Origin: Maribacter arcticus | Lineage (GTDB): Bacteria; Bacteroidota; Bacteroidia; Flavobacteriales; Flavobacteriaceae | Assembly: GCF_900167935.1 (NCBI RefSeq) | Contig: NZ_FUYL01000014.1 | Span: forward strand, 1-64,000 | Direction of reading: 5' to 3' | DNA: 64,000 nucleotides | Part shown: one piece after another, positions 16,436 to 25,027 of the stretch | How the letters are laid out: every line of letters begins with the position of its first letter | How positions within the stretch are numbered: the first letter of the stretch is position 1 | Translations under genes and position numbers: made by a program | The notes under the pieces: generated by a model | The model's input: only the letters and a program-made list of their open reading frames with translations | Told to the model about the DNA's origin: nothing | The model's database searches: none

Positions 16436-17968
16436 TTAAAAATCATCCATATGCTCAATAATGTATGTGCCCCGTTCTTGTAATTCCTCTAATTTTCCTG
16501 AATCCATTCTATCCAATAAACTCAGCATCATAGTCATTCTATGATTATTCTTAAAGTGTTCTTTTTTGGTCTCAAGAAAATTCCAATATAGGGCGTTGAA
16601 CGGACAGGCATTCGAGCCTATTTTTTTGGTGTGACTATAATGGCAATTACCACAATAATTACTCATTTTATTAATGTAGTTAGCGCTACTTACATAAGGT
16701 TTCGTAGCTACAATACCTCCATCTGCAAATTGGCTCATTCCTCTAGTATTGGTGATTTCGACCCATTCAATAGCGTCGATATAAACTCCTAGATACCATT
16801 TGTCAACTTCATTGGGGTCTATTTGGGTCAATAGCGCAAAATTGCCAATGACCATTAGCCTTTGAATATGATGTGCGTAAGCAGTATCGAGGCTTTGGCC
16901 AATAGCATGTTTCAAGCAGTTCATTTTTGTCTTACCCGTCCAGAAGAAATCTGGTAATTTGTTTGTGTTGTTTAGAGCATTTAGTTGTTTGTATTTCGGC
17001 ATTTCTTTCCAATAGATACCTCTCATGTATTCTCGCCAACCCAATATTTGGCGAACAAAACCCTCAACTTGAGATATGTCAATCTCTTTGGCATGCTCAT
17101 AGAAATGGTTTAAAACAGAATCAATTACTTCTTTTGGTGATAGTATTTTGGCGTTCATCGCAAATGATAGACGAGAATGAAAAAGGAATTTTTCATTCTC
17201 GTGCATTGCATCTTGATAGTCTCCAAAGTGATGTAAAAGTTCTTTGCAGAAATAATTTAAATTAGAAAGACATTCTGTTCTTGATGTTGGCCAATTAAAA
17301 GATTCGGGTTCTATATTTCCAAAAGTTTCAACATTAGCTTTTTTCACTTCTTGAATAATTTCGAGAACATCTTGGTTGAATTTTTTTTCGGAAGGAATGG
17401 CTGGCTGGCCTGTCCATTTTTTACGGTTGTTTTGGTCAAAATTCCATTTACCACCTTCAGGGTGGTTGTTAATCATCATAATTTGATGCTTTTTTCGCAT
17501 CATTCTATAAAAATTTTCCATGACCATTTGCTTTTTACCCTTGTAAAAGTCTTTTAATTCAAATCTTGTGGTGTAAAAATGTTCGGTATCAACACAGCTT
17601 GATTCAATTTCTAATGATTCACATATTTGAAGTAATTGCTGGTCTAATCGATATTCATCTGGTAACTGATACTCAAATTTTTCAGCATTGTTTTCTATAG
17701 TGCACTGTGAAATTACTTTTTCTAAATCTTGAAGATTATTAGGGTCATTTAGTTCTAAGTAAATAAAATGATGACCTTGATGTGAAAGGTCTTTTTTAAA
17801 ATTTCGCATCGCTAAAAAGAATGCGACTACTTTTTGAATATGATGTTTTACATAATCTGTTTCTTGACGCATTTCTGCCATTAAGTAAACAACATCATTA
17901 TCTATGGTATTAAACCAAGAATGATTTTGGTTTAATTGGTCGCCTAATATCAAGCGTATTGTTTTCAT
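16436..17968 (-). CDS. FeS-type bacterial (6-4) photolyase / cryptochrome-photolyase family protein
   Basis: The 510-aa protein matches the prokaryotic (6-4) photolyase family (DPRP domain, FeS-BCP, PhrB-like), which repairs UV (6-4) photoproducts with light through FAD. The four [4Fe-4S] cysteines are visible at Cys351, Cys439, Cys442 and Cys455 (NYCGNC...NACPFN). This is the spacing known for Agrobacterium PhrB (350, 438, 441, 454). Length and the conserved stretches VEGFVRQILGWREYMRG and TNTRGMSQFADGG also fit. It is the last gene of the operon with cryptochrome DASH, DUF2256 and a flavin reductase-like gene. Confidence 0.93.
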   Translation of the reverse strand: MKTIRLILGDQLNQNHSWFNTIDNDVVYLMAEMRQETDYVKHHIQKVVAFFLAMRNFKKDLSHQGHHFIYLELNDPNNLQDLEKVISQCTIENNAEKFEYQLPDEYRLDQQLLQICESLEIESSCVDTEHFYTTRFELKDFYKGKKQMVMENFYRMMRKKHQIMMINNHPEGGKWNFDQNNRKKWTGQPAIPSEKKFNQDVLEIIQEVKKANVETFGNIEPESFNWPTSRTECLSNLNYFCKELLHHFGDYQDAMHENEKFLFHSRLSFAMNAKILSPKEVIDSVLNHFYEHAKEIDISQVEGFVRQILGWREYMRGIYWKEMPKYKQLNALNNTNKLPDFFWTGKTKMNCLKHAIGQSLDTAYAHHIQRLMVIGNFALLTQIDPNEVDKWYLGVYIDAIEWVEITNTRGMSQFADGGIVATKPYVSSANYINKMSNYCGNCHYSHTKKIGSNACPFNALYWNFLETKKEHFKNNHRMTMMLSLLDRMDSGKLEELQERGTYIIEHMDDF

Positions 17969-18050
17969 TTTAGTGTATCGTTTTATTTAAAATTTTATAA
18001 AGTGGTCATCGGTTAATTACATAGTGAAGTAAACTAGATGTATTTACAAA

Positions 18051-19346
18051 TTAAAACAAGGTTTCTTGCAACCACATTCTTTGAAATTTACCACTGCCGT
18101 CATAACGTTCGGCCTGACTTTTTATATTGAATTTACGGTCTCTGGGGTCATTGCCAACACCGCTAGTGTACATCCAATTTCCCCAATTACTATGTACATC
18201 GTAGTCTATTAACATACTCTCAAAATAAGCCGCACCTATTCTCCAATCTTGCTCTAGTTCTTTTGACCAAAAACTAGCTGCATTTTGCCTGCCTCGATTA
18301 CTCATCCACCCGGTTAGTAACAATTCTTTCATATTTGCATTCACGAATGGTTCTTTGGTAGCCCCGGTTATCCAGTTATTTCTTTGTTGAATAGTTTCTT
18401 TCCATTCATACTTTTTCTGAAGGATACCACCGATTTGAAATATTCGGTTCTGGTGCTTTAGAGAAACATATTTAAAATAATCTCTCCAAATAAGTTCAAA
18501 AATAAGCCAGTAGGTATCTTGGTTTTTAGTCACTTCATCTTCAAATTTCTTCACCTCCCAATATATTGTTCTAGGAGAAATACTGCCATTTGCCAACCAT
18601 GCAGATAATTTTGAGCTGTAATCTTTACCTACTAATCCGTTTCTAGTTTTCTTATAAAAAGCTAGTTTTTTGGTTTCCCAAAAGTAATTTTGAATTCTGT
18701 CTAAGGCAGCTACTTCACCACCAACAAAAGGGAAAGCAGTGCGTTCATCAGCAAAGAAATCATCTAAACCCAAATCTTTTAATGTTGGTATTCGTGTTTC
18801 ATTCAGAACTAAATTATCGCAAGACATTATGTTAGAAATAATGGTAAGTGGTCTTACATCGACTTGATTTTCACACTTTTTTCTAAAATTGGTGAACACC
18901 TCTGGTAACGCATCAAAGTGGTTGTAGGGGATATCGTCTGGGTGGTATAGGAATTGGTCAAAAGTTTCAATAAAATCGGTTGTGGTTGAAACTTTCTTCT
19001 TAACAGATTCTAATATGTTCTGCTCGTCTCTTGTCCATTCCTTCTGCAAATAGACGGTCTCAATATTATACTTAAGAATCAATTGAGGTAGGTAGTTGGC
19101 AGATTTACCCACATATATAAATAACGGGATATTAATTTTTTTTAATTCCTTTCGAAGTTGAGTTACCGTTTCAATTAAAAATTTGGCTCTGAATTTTTCA
19201 GTTCTCTTAAATTCGAATTGATCCTTTTCAAAGTATATAGATTCAAAACAGAAAAAACCAATTACTTTTTCACCACTCATTGCTTTACAGAGAGAGGTAT
19301 TATCTTGTACTCTTAAATCGTTTTTGAACCATATTAAATTATTCAT
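18051..19346 (-). CDS. Cryptochrome DASH (DASH-type photolyase/cryptochrome)
   Basis: The 431-aa protein starts with the photolyase antenna domain (NNLIWFKNDLRVQDNTSL) and has the FAD-binding helical domain with the DASH-type segments GGEVAALDRIQNYFW, KTRNGLVGKDYSSKLSAWL and SISPRTIYWEV. It ends with NWGNWMYTSGVGNDPRDRKFN. DASH cryptochromes bind FAD and a folate antenna and repair pyrimidine dimers in single-stranded DNA; some act in light signalling. It lies 16 bp downstream of the DUF2256 gene and 82 bp upstream of the (6-4) photolyase gene. Confidence 0.93.
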   Translation of the reverse strand: MNNLIWFKNDLRVQDNTSLCKAMSGEKVIGFFCFESIYFEKDQFEFKRTEKFRAKFLIETVTQLRKELKKINIPLFIYVGKSANYLPQLILKYNIETVYLQKEWTRDEQNILESVKKKVSTTTDFIETFDQFLYHPDDIPYNHFDALPEVFTNFRKKCENQVDVRPLTIISNIMSCDNLVLNETRIPTLKDLGLDDFFADERTAFPFVGGEVAALDRIQNYFWETKKLAFYKKTRNGLVGKDYSSKLSAWLANGSISPRTIYWEVKKFEDEVTKNQDTYWLIFELIWRDYFKYVSLKHQNRIFQIGGILQKKYEWKETIQQRNNWITGATKEPFVNANMKELLLTGWMSNRGRQNAASFWSKELEQDWRIGAAYFESMLIDYDVHSNWGNWMYTSGVGNDPRDRKFNIKSQAERYDGSGKFQRMWLQETLF

Positions 19347-19362
19347 ATATTTTCAACATCTT

Positions 19363-19497
19363 TTATTTATTTCTTCTACATTTTTCGCTGCAATATTTTA
19401 CATCCTTCCAATTCTTTTCCCACTTTTTACGCCAAGTAAAAGGTCTTGCACAAGTTGCACAAATCTTGGTCGCTAGATTTTCTTTCTTGTGGGCCAT
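19363..19497 (-). CDS. DUF2256 small zinc-finger-like protein (44 aa)
   Basis: A very short gene encodes a basic 44-residue peptide with the pattern CATC (Cys13, Cys16) and CSEKC (Cys36, Cys40), plus the motif [13 protein letters not shown]. This is the DUF2256 family, which is often found beside cryptochrome/photolyase genes. Four cysteines in a C-x2-C...C-x3-C arrangement suggest one bound zinc; this is inferred. The ATG shares one base with the stop of the upstream flavin reductase-like gene (TAATG), so it is translationally coupled. Its biochemical role is unknown. Confidence 0.88.
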   Translation of the reverse strand: MAHKKENLATKICATCARPFTWRKKWEKNWKDVKYCSEKCRRNK

Positions 19498-20132
19498 TAT
19501 GTTATCGGTATTGTTGGTTCGTCGGGTTTTGAGTAATTGAACCGGTTTAAAAGCTTGGGTAAGGCATAACCATCTAAGCCTACTATAGCAACGGTATTAG
19601 CTTTATCTAAATTTACCCAACCATCTTCTTCGAGTATGTCGTCAGATAAATAGATATGCTCAATAGCACCAATAATTAATAGGCAGTTGTTTTCTTTAAT
19701 TTCATATTCGTTGATATAGCGACAACCAAGTTTAATACTACTTTGACTTACATAAGGAGCATGAAAATCATCTAAATATGATTCGGTTAAATTGGTTTTA
19801 GAAAATTCAGAAATTTGCTCATTATAACTTGCAGCTGTATGGTGAGCGTCTTTAATCATATCCTTATTTACTTGATTAACAGTGAAGAAACCAGTTTCTT
19901 TAAAGTTTTTATAGGTATCTCTTTTAACGGTTAATGGTCTAAGAATAAAGCCTAACATAGGCGGGTTACTGCCGATATGAATCACCGAATTGAATATCGC
20001 TAAATTGGTTTCGCCATTCTTTGATTTCGTTCCCAGAAGGTTGGCAGACTTATAACCAGTGCAACTATTAATTAGATGAGCTCTTTTTCTACTAGGCATA
20101 TGACCTAGGTCTGTTGTGTTTAAATATTTCAA
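19497..20132 (-). CDS. Flavin reductase-like protein (FMN-binding split barrel)
   Basis: Starting at the TTG at 20132, the protein has 211 residues. It carries the split-barrel pattern [39 protein letters not shown] and [12 protein letters not shown], typical of flavin reductase-like proteins that bind FMN. The family N-terminus ([11 protein letters not shown]...) is reached only from this TTG; the next ATG (20099) would cut it. A near-match -7 element (GATATTTG, one mismatch) lies at 20159-20166. It heads the operon with DUF2256 and the two photolyase genes, and may supply reduced flavin; that link is inferred. Confidence 0.82.
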   Translation of the reverse strand: MKYLNTTDLGHMPSRKRAHLINSCTGYKSANLLGTKSKNGETNLAIFNSVIHIGSNPPMLGFILRPLTVKRDTYKNFKETGFFTVNQVNKDMIKDAHHTAASYNEQISEFSKTNLTESYLDDFHAPYVSQSSIKLGCRYINEYEIKENNCLLIIGAIEHIYLSDDILEEDGWVNLDKANTVAIVGLDGYALPKLLNRFNYSKPDEPTIPIT

Positions 20133-20285
20133 AACTTTTATTTTGTTTATTAAAAGTACAAATATCTTAAACAAATTGATAAAAGATTAGAAAAATTATT
20201 TGCTTAGTTTGTGCTTGTAATAGTTGAAGTAGGGCATAATTTGCTACTTTTAACGCTCGCTTAATTTAGGCGTAAAGCTTAATGC

Positions 20286-21629
20286 ATGACCCAAAGTAAA
20301 AAAAACATAGCCATCATTGGCTCAGGATTGGTAGGTTCGTTACTTGCTATTTATTTGAAGAAGTACGGCCATCAAATCACAGTTTTTGATAGACGACCTG
20401 ACATTCGAAATATTGAATTTTCAGGTAGATCAATAAATCTAGCAATGAGCAATAGGGGGTGGAATGCCTTAAGAGCTGTTGGCATTGAAGATGAAATAAA
20501 AGAAATTGCCATACCGCTAGATAAACGTGCAATGCATGTGGTGGGTAAACCAGAGTATTATCAAAAGTATGGTAAAGATGGAGAGGCTATCTGGTCCATT
20601 TCTCGTGGTGTGCTTAATAAGCGGATGATAGATTTGGCCGAGAACAATGGCGTAGAATTTCGTTTTGAAGAAAAGGTATGGGATATTGATTTGCCTGAAG
20701 CTAAAGTTTACACTGGTGATACAGAGAAAGGCGAGTGGACGGAGTATCCTTTTGATTTAGTTTTCGGTTGTGACGGGGCATTTTCAAGGGTACGTCATAA
20801 AATGCAACGTCGTAGTCGATTTGATTATTCTCAAGATTTTATTGATGTAGGATATAAAGAATTGACCATTCCGGCCAATAATGACGGCACTCATAAATTA
20901 GACAAGAATTCATTTCATATTTGGCCACGAGGGAAGTTCATGTTCATAGCCATGCCTAATTTAGATGGAAGTTTTACATGTACTTTGTTTATGCCATTTG
21001 AAGGTGAAGTTTCTTTTGAGAGTATAAAAACGAAGAAAGATGCTGTTGACTTTTTTAACACCTACTTTCCTAATGTTAAGAATGAAATTGAGAACCTAAC
21101 AGAAGATTTTTTTAAGAATCCGACCAGCGCAATGGTAACTATGAAATGCTACCCTTGGACCTATTGGGACAAAGTGGCTCTCGTAGGTGATTCTGCGCAT
21201 GCTGTTGTACCTTTTTACGGCCAAGGTATGAATGCTGGTTTTGAAGATATTTTTGTGTTAGACGAGATAATACAGGAATTTGGAGATGATTGGGAAAAGA
21301 TTTTTGATACATACCAAAAGCGGCGTAAGCCAAATGCAGATGCTATTGCTGAACTGAGTTATCGAAATTTTGTAGAAATGAGTAGTAAAACGGCAGATGC
21401 TAATTTTTTACTTCAAAAGAAAATAGAAAAACATTTTTCAGCTAATCATCCTGAGAAATGGATTCCTGCATATAGTAGGGTTACTTTTTCTGAACGACCT
21501 TATGCTGAAGCCTTAGCTGCAGGAGATGCTCAAGAAAGCATAATGAAGGAAGTAATGAAAACACCCAACATCGAGAAAAAATGGGATAGTGAGGAAGTAG
21601 AAAAATTGATGCTAGATTTAATTGGTTGA
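20286..21629 (+). CDS. kmo: Kynurenine 3-monooxygenase (FAD-dependent)
   Basis: The 447-aa protein has the FAD-binding GxGxxG motif (IIGSGLVGSLLAIYLKKYG), the middle motif DLVFGCDGAFSRVR, and the second FAD motif GDSAHAVVPFYGQGMNAGFED. The last is diagnostic for kynurenine 3-monooxygenase among the group A flavoprotein hydroxylases. It hydroxylates kynurenine with NADPH and oxygen to 3-hydroxykynurenine, the preferred substrate of KynU (at 9408). It is divergent from the photolyase operon. Its 3' end overlaps the convergent DUF4174 gene by 12 bp. Confidence 0.95.
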   Translation: MTQSKKNIAIIGSGLVGSLLAIYLKKYGHQITVFDRRPDIRNIEFSGRSINLAMSNRGWNALRAVGIEDEIKEIAIPLDKRAMHVVGKPEYYQKYGKDGEAIWSISRGVLNKRMIDLAENNGVEFRFEEKVWDIDLPEAKVYTGDTEKGEWTEYPFDLVFGCDGAFSRVRHKMQRRSRFDYSQDFIDVGYKELTIPANNDGTHKLDKNSFHIWPRGKFMFIAMPNLDGSFTCTLFMPFEGEVSFESIKTKKDAVDFFNTYFPNVKNEIENLTEDFFKNPTSAMVTMKCYPWTYWDKVALVGDSAHAVVPFYGQGMNAGFEDIFVLDEIIQEFGDDWEKIFDTYQKRRKPNADAIAELSYRNFVEMSSKTADANFLLQKKIEKHFSANHPEKWIPAYSRVTFSERPYAEALAAGDAQESIMKEVMKTPNIEKKWDSEEVEKLMLDLIG

Positions 21630-22031
21630 TTTCATTTCGGCCCTACGCATTGGCATACTATCAATAAGCTCAAAAATTTCTTCCAGTTGTAGTGGATAAG
21701 GTTGTTTTGACTTTATACCGCCATCTTTACCGATTAACAAAAATCCATTCAAATGCTTGATTGTAGTATTTGAATTTTTAAAGAGTACTTCTTTATCGTC
21801 TAGGTTATAGAGGTTATCCTGTTTATATATTAATATAATAAGGTCTCTTTGTTCAATTTCTTTTGAACTGTCTTTAATTACTTGTAAGGCTTTCTTAAAG
21901 TCATTGGTGTGAGTGGGGCTATTAGTAAGAATCAGAACTCTATTTTTCCATTTAAAGTCTGATAATTGTTGAGCTGTTAAAGCAGAACCGTGCATAAGAA
22001 AAAGTAATAAGATTGTTTTTATGGCTTTCAT
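21618..22031 (-). CDS. DUF4174 domain-containing exported protein
   Basis: From the ATG at 22031 the protein has 137 residues: a signal peptide (MKAIKTILLLFLMHGSALTAQ) followed by a DUF4174 domain. Its features are the first strand DFKWKNRVLIL, the central LNGFLLIGKDGGIK and the C-terminal IDSMPMRRAEMK. The domain resembles a thioredoxin fold, but no CxxC pair is present, so redox activity is unlikely. The start at 22049 would add residues before the signal peptide. Confidence 0.85.
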   Translation of the reverse strand: MKAIKTILLLFLMHGSALTAQQLSDFKWKNRVLILTNSPTHTNDFKKALQVIKDSSKEIEQRDLIILIYKQDNLYNLDDKEVLFKNSNTTIKHLNGFLLIGKDGGIKSKQPYPLQLEEIFELIDSMPMRRAEMKSTN

Positions 22032-22047
22032 TGACATGAATTTAAAC

Positions 22048-22080
22048 AAAAAAAGCCATCTAATTAAAGATGGCTTTTTT
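22048..22080 (-). terminator. Terminator downstream of the coiled-coil zf-like gene
   Basis: A 13-bp stem (AAAAAAGCCATCT with its complement) with an AATTAA loop at 22062-22067 is flanked by A/T runs on both sides. It ends transcription of the minus-strand gene at 22100-22879 just before the DUF4174 gene. Confidence 0.85.
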
Positions 22081-22099
22081 ACATATTACTTAAATGCTA

Positions 22100-22879
22100 C
22101 TATAATTTAGCAAACATTTTTTTCATTTTTTCATTTTCTTCCTCAGCCAATGTTGGGTCAACTAAAATACGACCACTATGTTCATCGGTAATGATTTTTT
22201 TTCTTGAAGCGATTTCAACCTGTACTTGAGGTGGAATAGTAAAGAATGAACCACCTGCAGCACCTCTTTCGATTGGTACAACTGCTAAGCCATTCTTAAC
22301 ATTTTTACGAATACGGGAATAAGCCTTAACCAAACGCTCTTCAATTTTATCTTGAAATTTGATTGATTCTTCTAACAACGCTTTTTCTTCTTTCTCAGTT
22401 TCAGCAAGAATAGCATTTAATTCGCTTTTCTTATGCTTTAAGTGAGCATCGCGCTCAGACAAACGTTCTTTCGTTTCAGAAATAACCGTTTTCTTTTGCT
22501 CGATTTGAACTTTGAATTCTTTAATATTCTTATCAGCTAATTGAATTTCCAATTCTTGGAATTCCAATTCTTTACTAATTGAATTGAATTCTCTACTGTT
22601 ACGAACATTTTTTTGTTGCTCGCCGTATTTTTTAATTAGAGTCTTTGCTTCTTCAATAAGGTTTTTCTTAGCACCGATTTCGAAATTTATATTTTCTAAA
22701 TCAGATTTAAGTTTATCCATTCTCGTTTTTAGGCCAAGGACTTCATCTTCCAAATCTTCTACTTCCAAAGGTAGTTCACCACGAACATTCCTTATTTCAT
22801 CAACTCTAGAATCAATTAATTGCAAATCATATAATGCTCTTAACTTTGCTTCTACAGAGGAATCTTCTTTTTTTGCCAT
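22100..22879 (-). CDS. zf-RING_7-like coiled-coil protein lacking zinc-ribbon cysteines
   Basis: The 259-aa protein is a long coiled coil (about residues 15-190, strongly charged heptads). A C-terminal region (RGAAGGSFFTIPPQVQVEI then KKIITDEHSGRILVD) aligns with the C4-type zinc ribbon of CT398/zf-RING_7 proteins. The ribbon normally has two CxxC pairs; here the corresponding positions are Ala, Gly/Ser, Asp/Glu and Ser, and I find no cysteine in the whole protein. The fold may be kept without zinc. Members of the family may act in flagellar, secretion or RNA-related complexes in other bacteria; the function here is unknown. The gene lies just downstream of the Nif3-like gene. Confidence 0.85.
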   Translation of the reverse strand: MAKKEDSSVEAKLRALYDLQLIDSRVDEIRNVRGELPLEVEDLEDEVLGLKTRMDKLKSDLENINFEIGAKKNLIEEAKTLIKKYGEQQKNVRNSREFNSISKELEFQELEIQLADKNIKEFKVQIEQKKTVISETKERLSERDAHLKHKKSELNAILAETEKEEKALLEESIKFQDKIEERLVKAYSRIRKNVKNGLAVVPIERGAAGGSFFTIPPQVQVEIASRKKIITDEHSGRILVDPTLAEEENEKMKKMFAKL

Positions 22880-22880
22880 A

Positions 22881-23975
22881 TTAAAAATAATTGATGGGAT
22901 TTGTTATACTTTCCGATAAATGGATTGCAAAATTAGGAATTTTTTTTGTAAGATAATCAACTAAAAGGGTTTTTGTAAACTGCTCAGTTTCAAAGTGTCC
23001 TATATCTGCCAAAACCATTTGATTTTCAGCTTCGTAAAATTGATGATATTTAAGGTCTGCGGTAATAAAAACATCAGCTCCGGCTGCTTTTGCAGCACTA
23101 ATTGCAAATGATCCACTACCTCCTAAAACTGCCACTCTTTTAATTGGCTTTTTTAATAAATTAGAATGTCTAACCACGGAAGTTTTCATTTTTTGCTTCA
23201 AATCGGATAAAAACTCACGTTCTGATACCTCTTTTAATAGTTCACCAATCATACCCATACCAATATAAGGATTGGTATTATCTAAGCTTTGAATATCATA
23301 CGCCACTTCTTCGTAGGGATGAGCAACCATTAAATTCTTAATAATTGTATACTCATCATTCTTTCCAAAAACACAGGTTAACATAACCTCATGCTCTGTA
23401 TGAGTTTCACCAATTATACCTTTTACAGGGTTGGCTTTGTCATTTGCTTTATACGTTCCTTTGCCTTCGGTAGAAAAACTGCAGTTCGAATAATTTCCTA
23501 TTTCACCCGCCCCGGCTTTGAAAAGAGCTTCTTTAACTTCTTCAACATTTGCTATTGGTACATAGGTGGTCAGTTTTTTTAGGGTACTCTTTTGTGGTAT
23601 AAGTATTTTGGTGTTAGTGAGGCCAAGTACCTCACAAATTTTACCATTGACTCCATGTCCTACATTATCAAGAGCAGTATGCATAGAATAAATAGCAATA
23701 TTATTTTGAATAGCCTTTATAACCACTCGTTCTACATAATTCTTGCCCGTAATTTTCTTAAGTCCGCCAAAAATAATAGGATGAAAACTGACGATTAAGT
23801 TACATTTTTTAGCAATTGCTTCATCAACAACGTTTTCAAGAGTGTCTAAGGTGACTAAAACTCCGGTTAATTTGGAAGATGAGTCACCTACGAGTAGTCC
23901 TACATTATCAAAATCTTCTGCATAGCCTAGTGGGGCAAAGTCTTCTAAAATCTGCGTTATGGTGTTTATAGTCAT
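22881..23975 (-). CDS. Nif3-like dinuclear metal-centre hexameric protein
   Basis: From the ATG at 23975 the protein has 364 residues. It shows the Nif3 motifs DNVGLLVGD, NLIVSFHPIIFGGLK and YSMHTALDNV near the N-terminus, and GGSGSFAISAAKAAGADVFITADLKYH and GHFETEQF near the C-terminus. The His, Asp and Glu in these motifs bind the dinuclear metal centre. The middle section (about residues 120-230) matches the inserted PII-like domain of YqfO-type members. The ATG at 23975 is favoured because the frame's upstream start lies in a TATCTTTG promoter match. It forms a probable operon with the coiled-coil gene (1-bp gap); the two are often neighbours in Bacteroidota. Confidence 0.9.
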   Translation of the reverse strand: MTINTITQILEDFAPLGYAEDFDNVGLLVGDSSSKLTGVLVTLDTLENVVDEAIAKKCNLIVSFHPIIFGGLKKITGKNYVERVVIKAIQNNIAIYSMHTALDNVGHGVNGKICEVLGLTNTKILIPQKSTLKKLTTYVPIANVEEVKEALFKAGAGEIGNYSNCSFSTEGKGTYKANDKANPVKGIIGETHTEHEVMLTCVFGKNDEYTIIKNLMVAHPYEEVAYDIQSLDNTNPYIGMGMIGELLKEVSEREFLSDLKQKMKTSVVRHSNLLKKPIKRVAVLGGSGSFAISAAKAAGADVFITADLKYHQFYEAENQMVLADIGHFETEQFTKTLLVDYLTKKIPNFAIHLSESITNPINYF

Positions 23976-23996
23976 TTTATTAAAAAATAAGGTATT

Positions 23997-24004
23997 CAAA
24001 GATA
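23997..24004 (-). promoter_or_regulatory. Candidate -7 element (TATCTTTG) of the Nif3-like gene
   Basis: An exact TAnnTTTG match on the minus strand, 21 nt upstream of the ATG at 23975, in the 50-bp gap shared with the divergent lpxK gene. Confidence 0.4.
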
Positions 24005-24025
24005 AATTATTATAATTTCGTACTG

Positions 24026-25027
24026 ATGCAGGTGTTACGAAAACTTCTTTTTCCTATTTCATTAGTATACGGTTTAATAGTGTTTTTGAGAAACCGTTGT
24101 TACGATATAGGAATTTTTTCTTCAAAATCATTTAACACAAGAACAATTTGTGTTGGTAATTTAAGTGTTGGTGGAACCGGTAAAACTCCCATGATAGAGT
24201 TATTGGTAAAGTCACTTCATCATGATTATCAATTGGCAATTTTGAGTAGGGGGTACAAGAGAAAATCTAATGGATTTTTGCTTTCCACCGATAAAACTAG
24301 TGTTGAAGACTTAGGGGATGAACCGTTTCAGTTAAAATCTAAATTTCCAAAAGTAGTGGTAGCTGTAGATGCTGATAGAAGTAACGGTATCACACAATTA
24401 GAACAGATAGTTAAGCCCGATGTTATTTTATTAGATGACGCTTTTCAACATCGAAAAGTAAGGCCAGGATACTCAATCCTATTAACGGCCTACAATAATA
24501 TGTATGTGAATGATTGGTATTTACCGACCGGAGATTTAAGAGATTCTAAGAGGGAGGCACGGAGGGCAAATACTATTGTAGTTACCAAATGCCCTAAGAA
24601 TTTATCGATATTAGAAAGAAATGAAATAGTAAATAGAATCAATCTTAAGGAGCATCAAAAAATACTCTTTAGCTGCTTGTCTTATAATAAAGACTTGAAG
24701 GGAGTTAGTGTAAATCTTGCTGTGCTTAAAGATAAAAAAGTGACCTTAGTTACCGGTATTGCAAATCCTGTTCCATTGGTAGATTTTTTATTAGAAGAGG
24801 GTCTCACATTTGATCATATGAAATTTAATGATCACCATTTTTTTACCGAACAGGAAATTAATGTATTAAAGGGAAAAGAATGTATTCTTACTACTGAAAA
24901 GGATTATGTACGGTTGAAATCTAGACTTACCAACTTACACTATATTGAAGTTTCTCACCAATTTATTGGGAATGATAAGGAGGTACTTGAAGAAGAATTA
25001 AAACAATTTATGACTACGAATTCTTAG
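24026..25027 (+). CDS. lpxK: Tetraacyldisaccharide 4'-kinase
   Basis: The 333-aa protein phosphorylates the 4' position of the lipid A disaccharide. The P-loop VGNLSVGGTGKTP (about residues 43-55) and the family segments LSRGYKRKS, VILLDDAFQHRKV and TGIANPVPL are all present. An N-terminal hydrophobic stretch fits membrane association. The last codons overlap the 3' end of the convergent histidine kinase gene by 14 bp. Confidence 0.93.
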   Translation: MQVLRKLLFPISLVYGLIVFLRNRCYDIGIFSSKSFNTRTICVGNLSVGGTGKTPMIELLVKSLHHDYQLAILSRGYKRKSNGFLLSTDKTSVEDLGDEPFQLKSKFPKVVVAVDADRSNGITQLEQIVKPDVILLDDAFQHRKVRPGYSILLTAYNNMYVNDWYLPTGDLRDSKREARRANTIVVTKCPKNLSILERNEIVNRINLKEHQKILFSCLSYNKDLKGVSVNLAVLKDKKVTLVTGIANPVPLVDFLLEEGLTFDHMKFNDHHFFTEQEINVLKGKECILTTEKDYVRLKSRLTNLHYIEVSHQFIGNDKEVLEEELKQFMTTNS

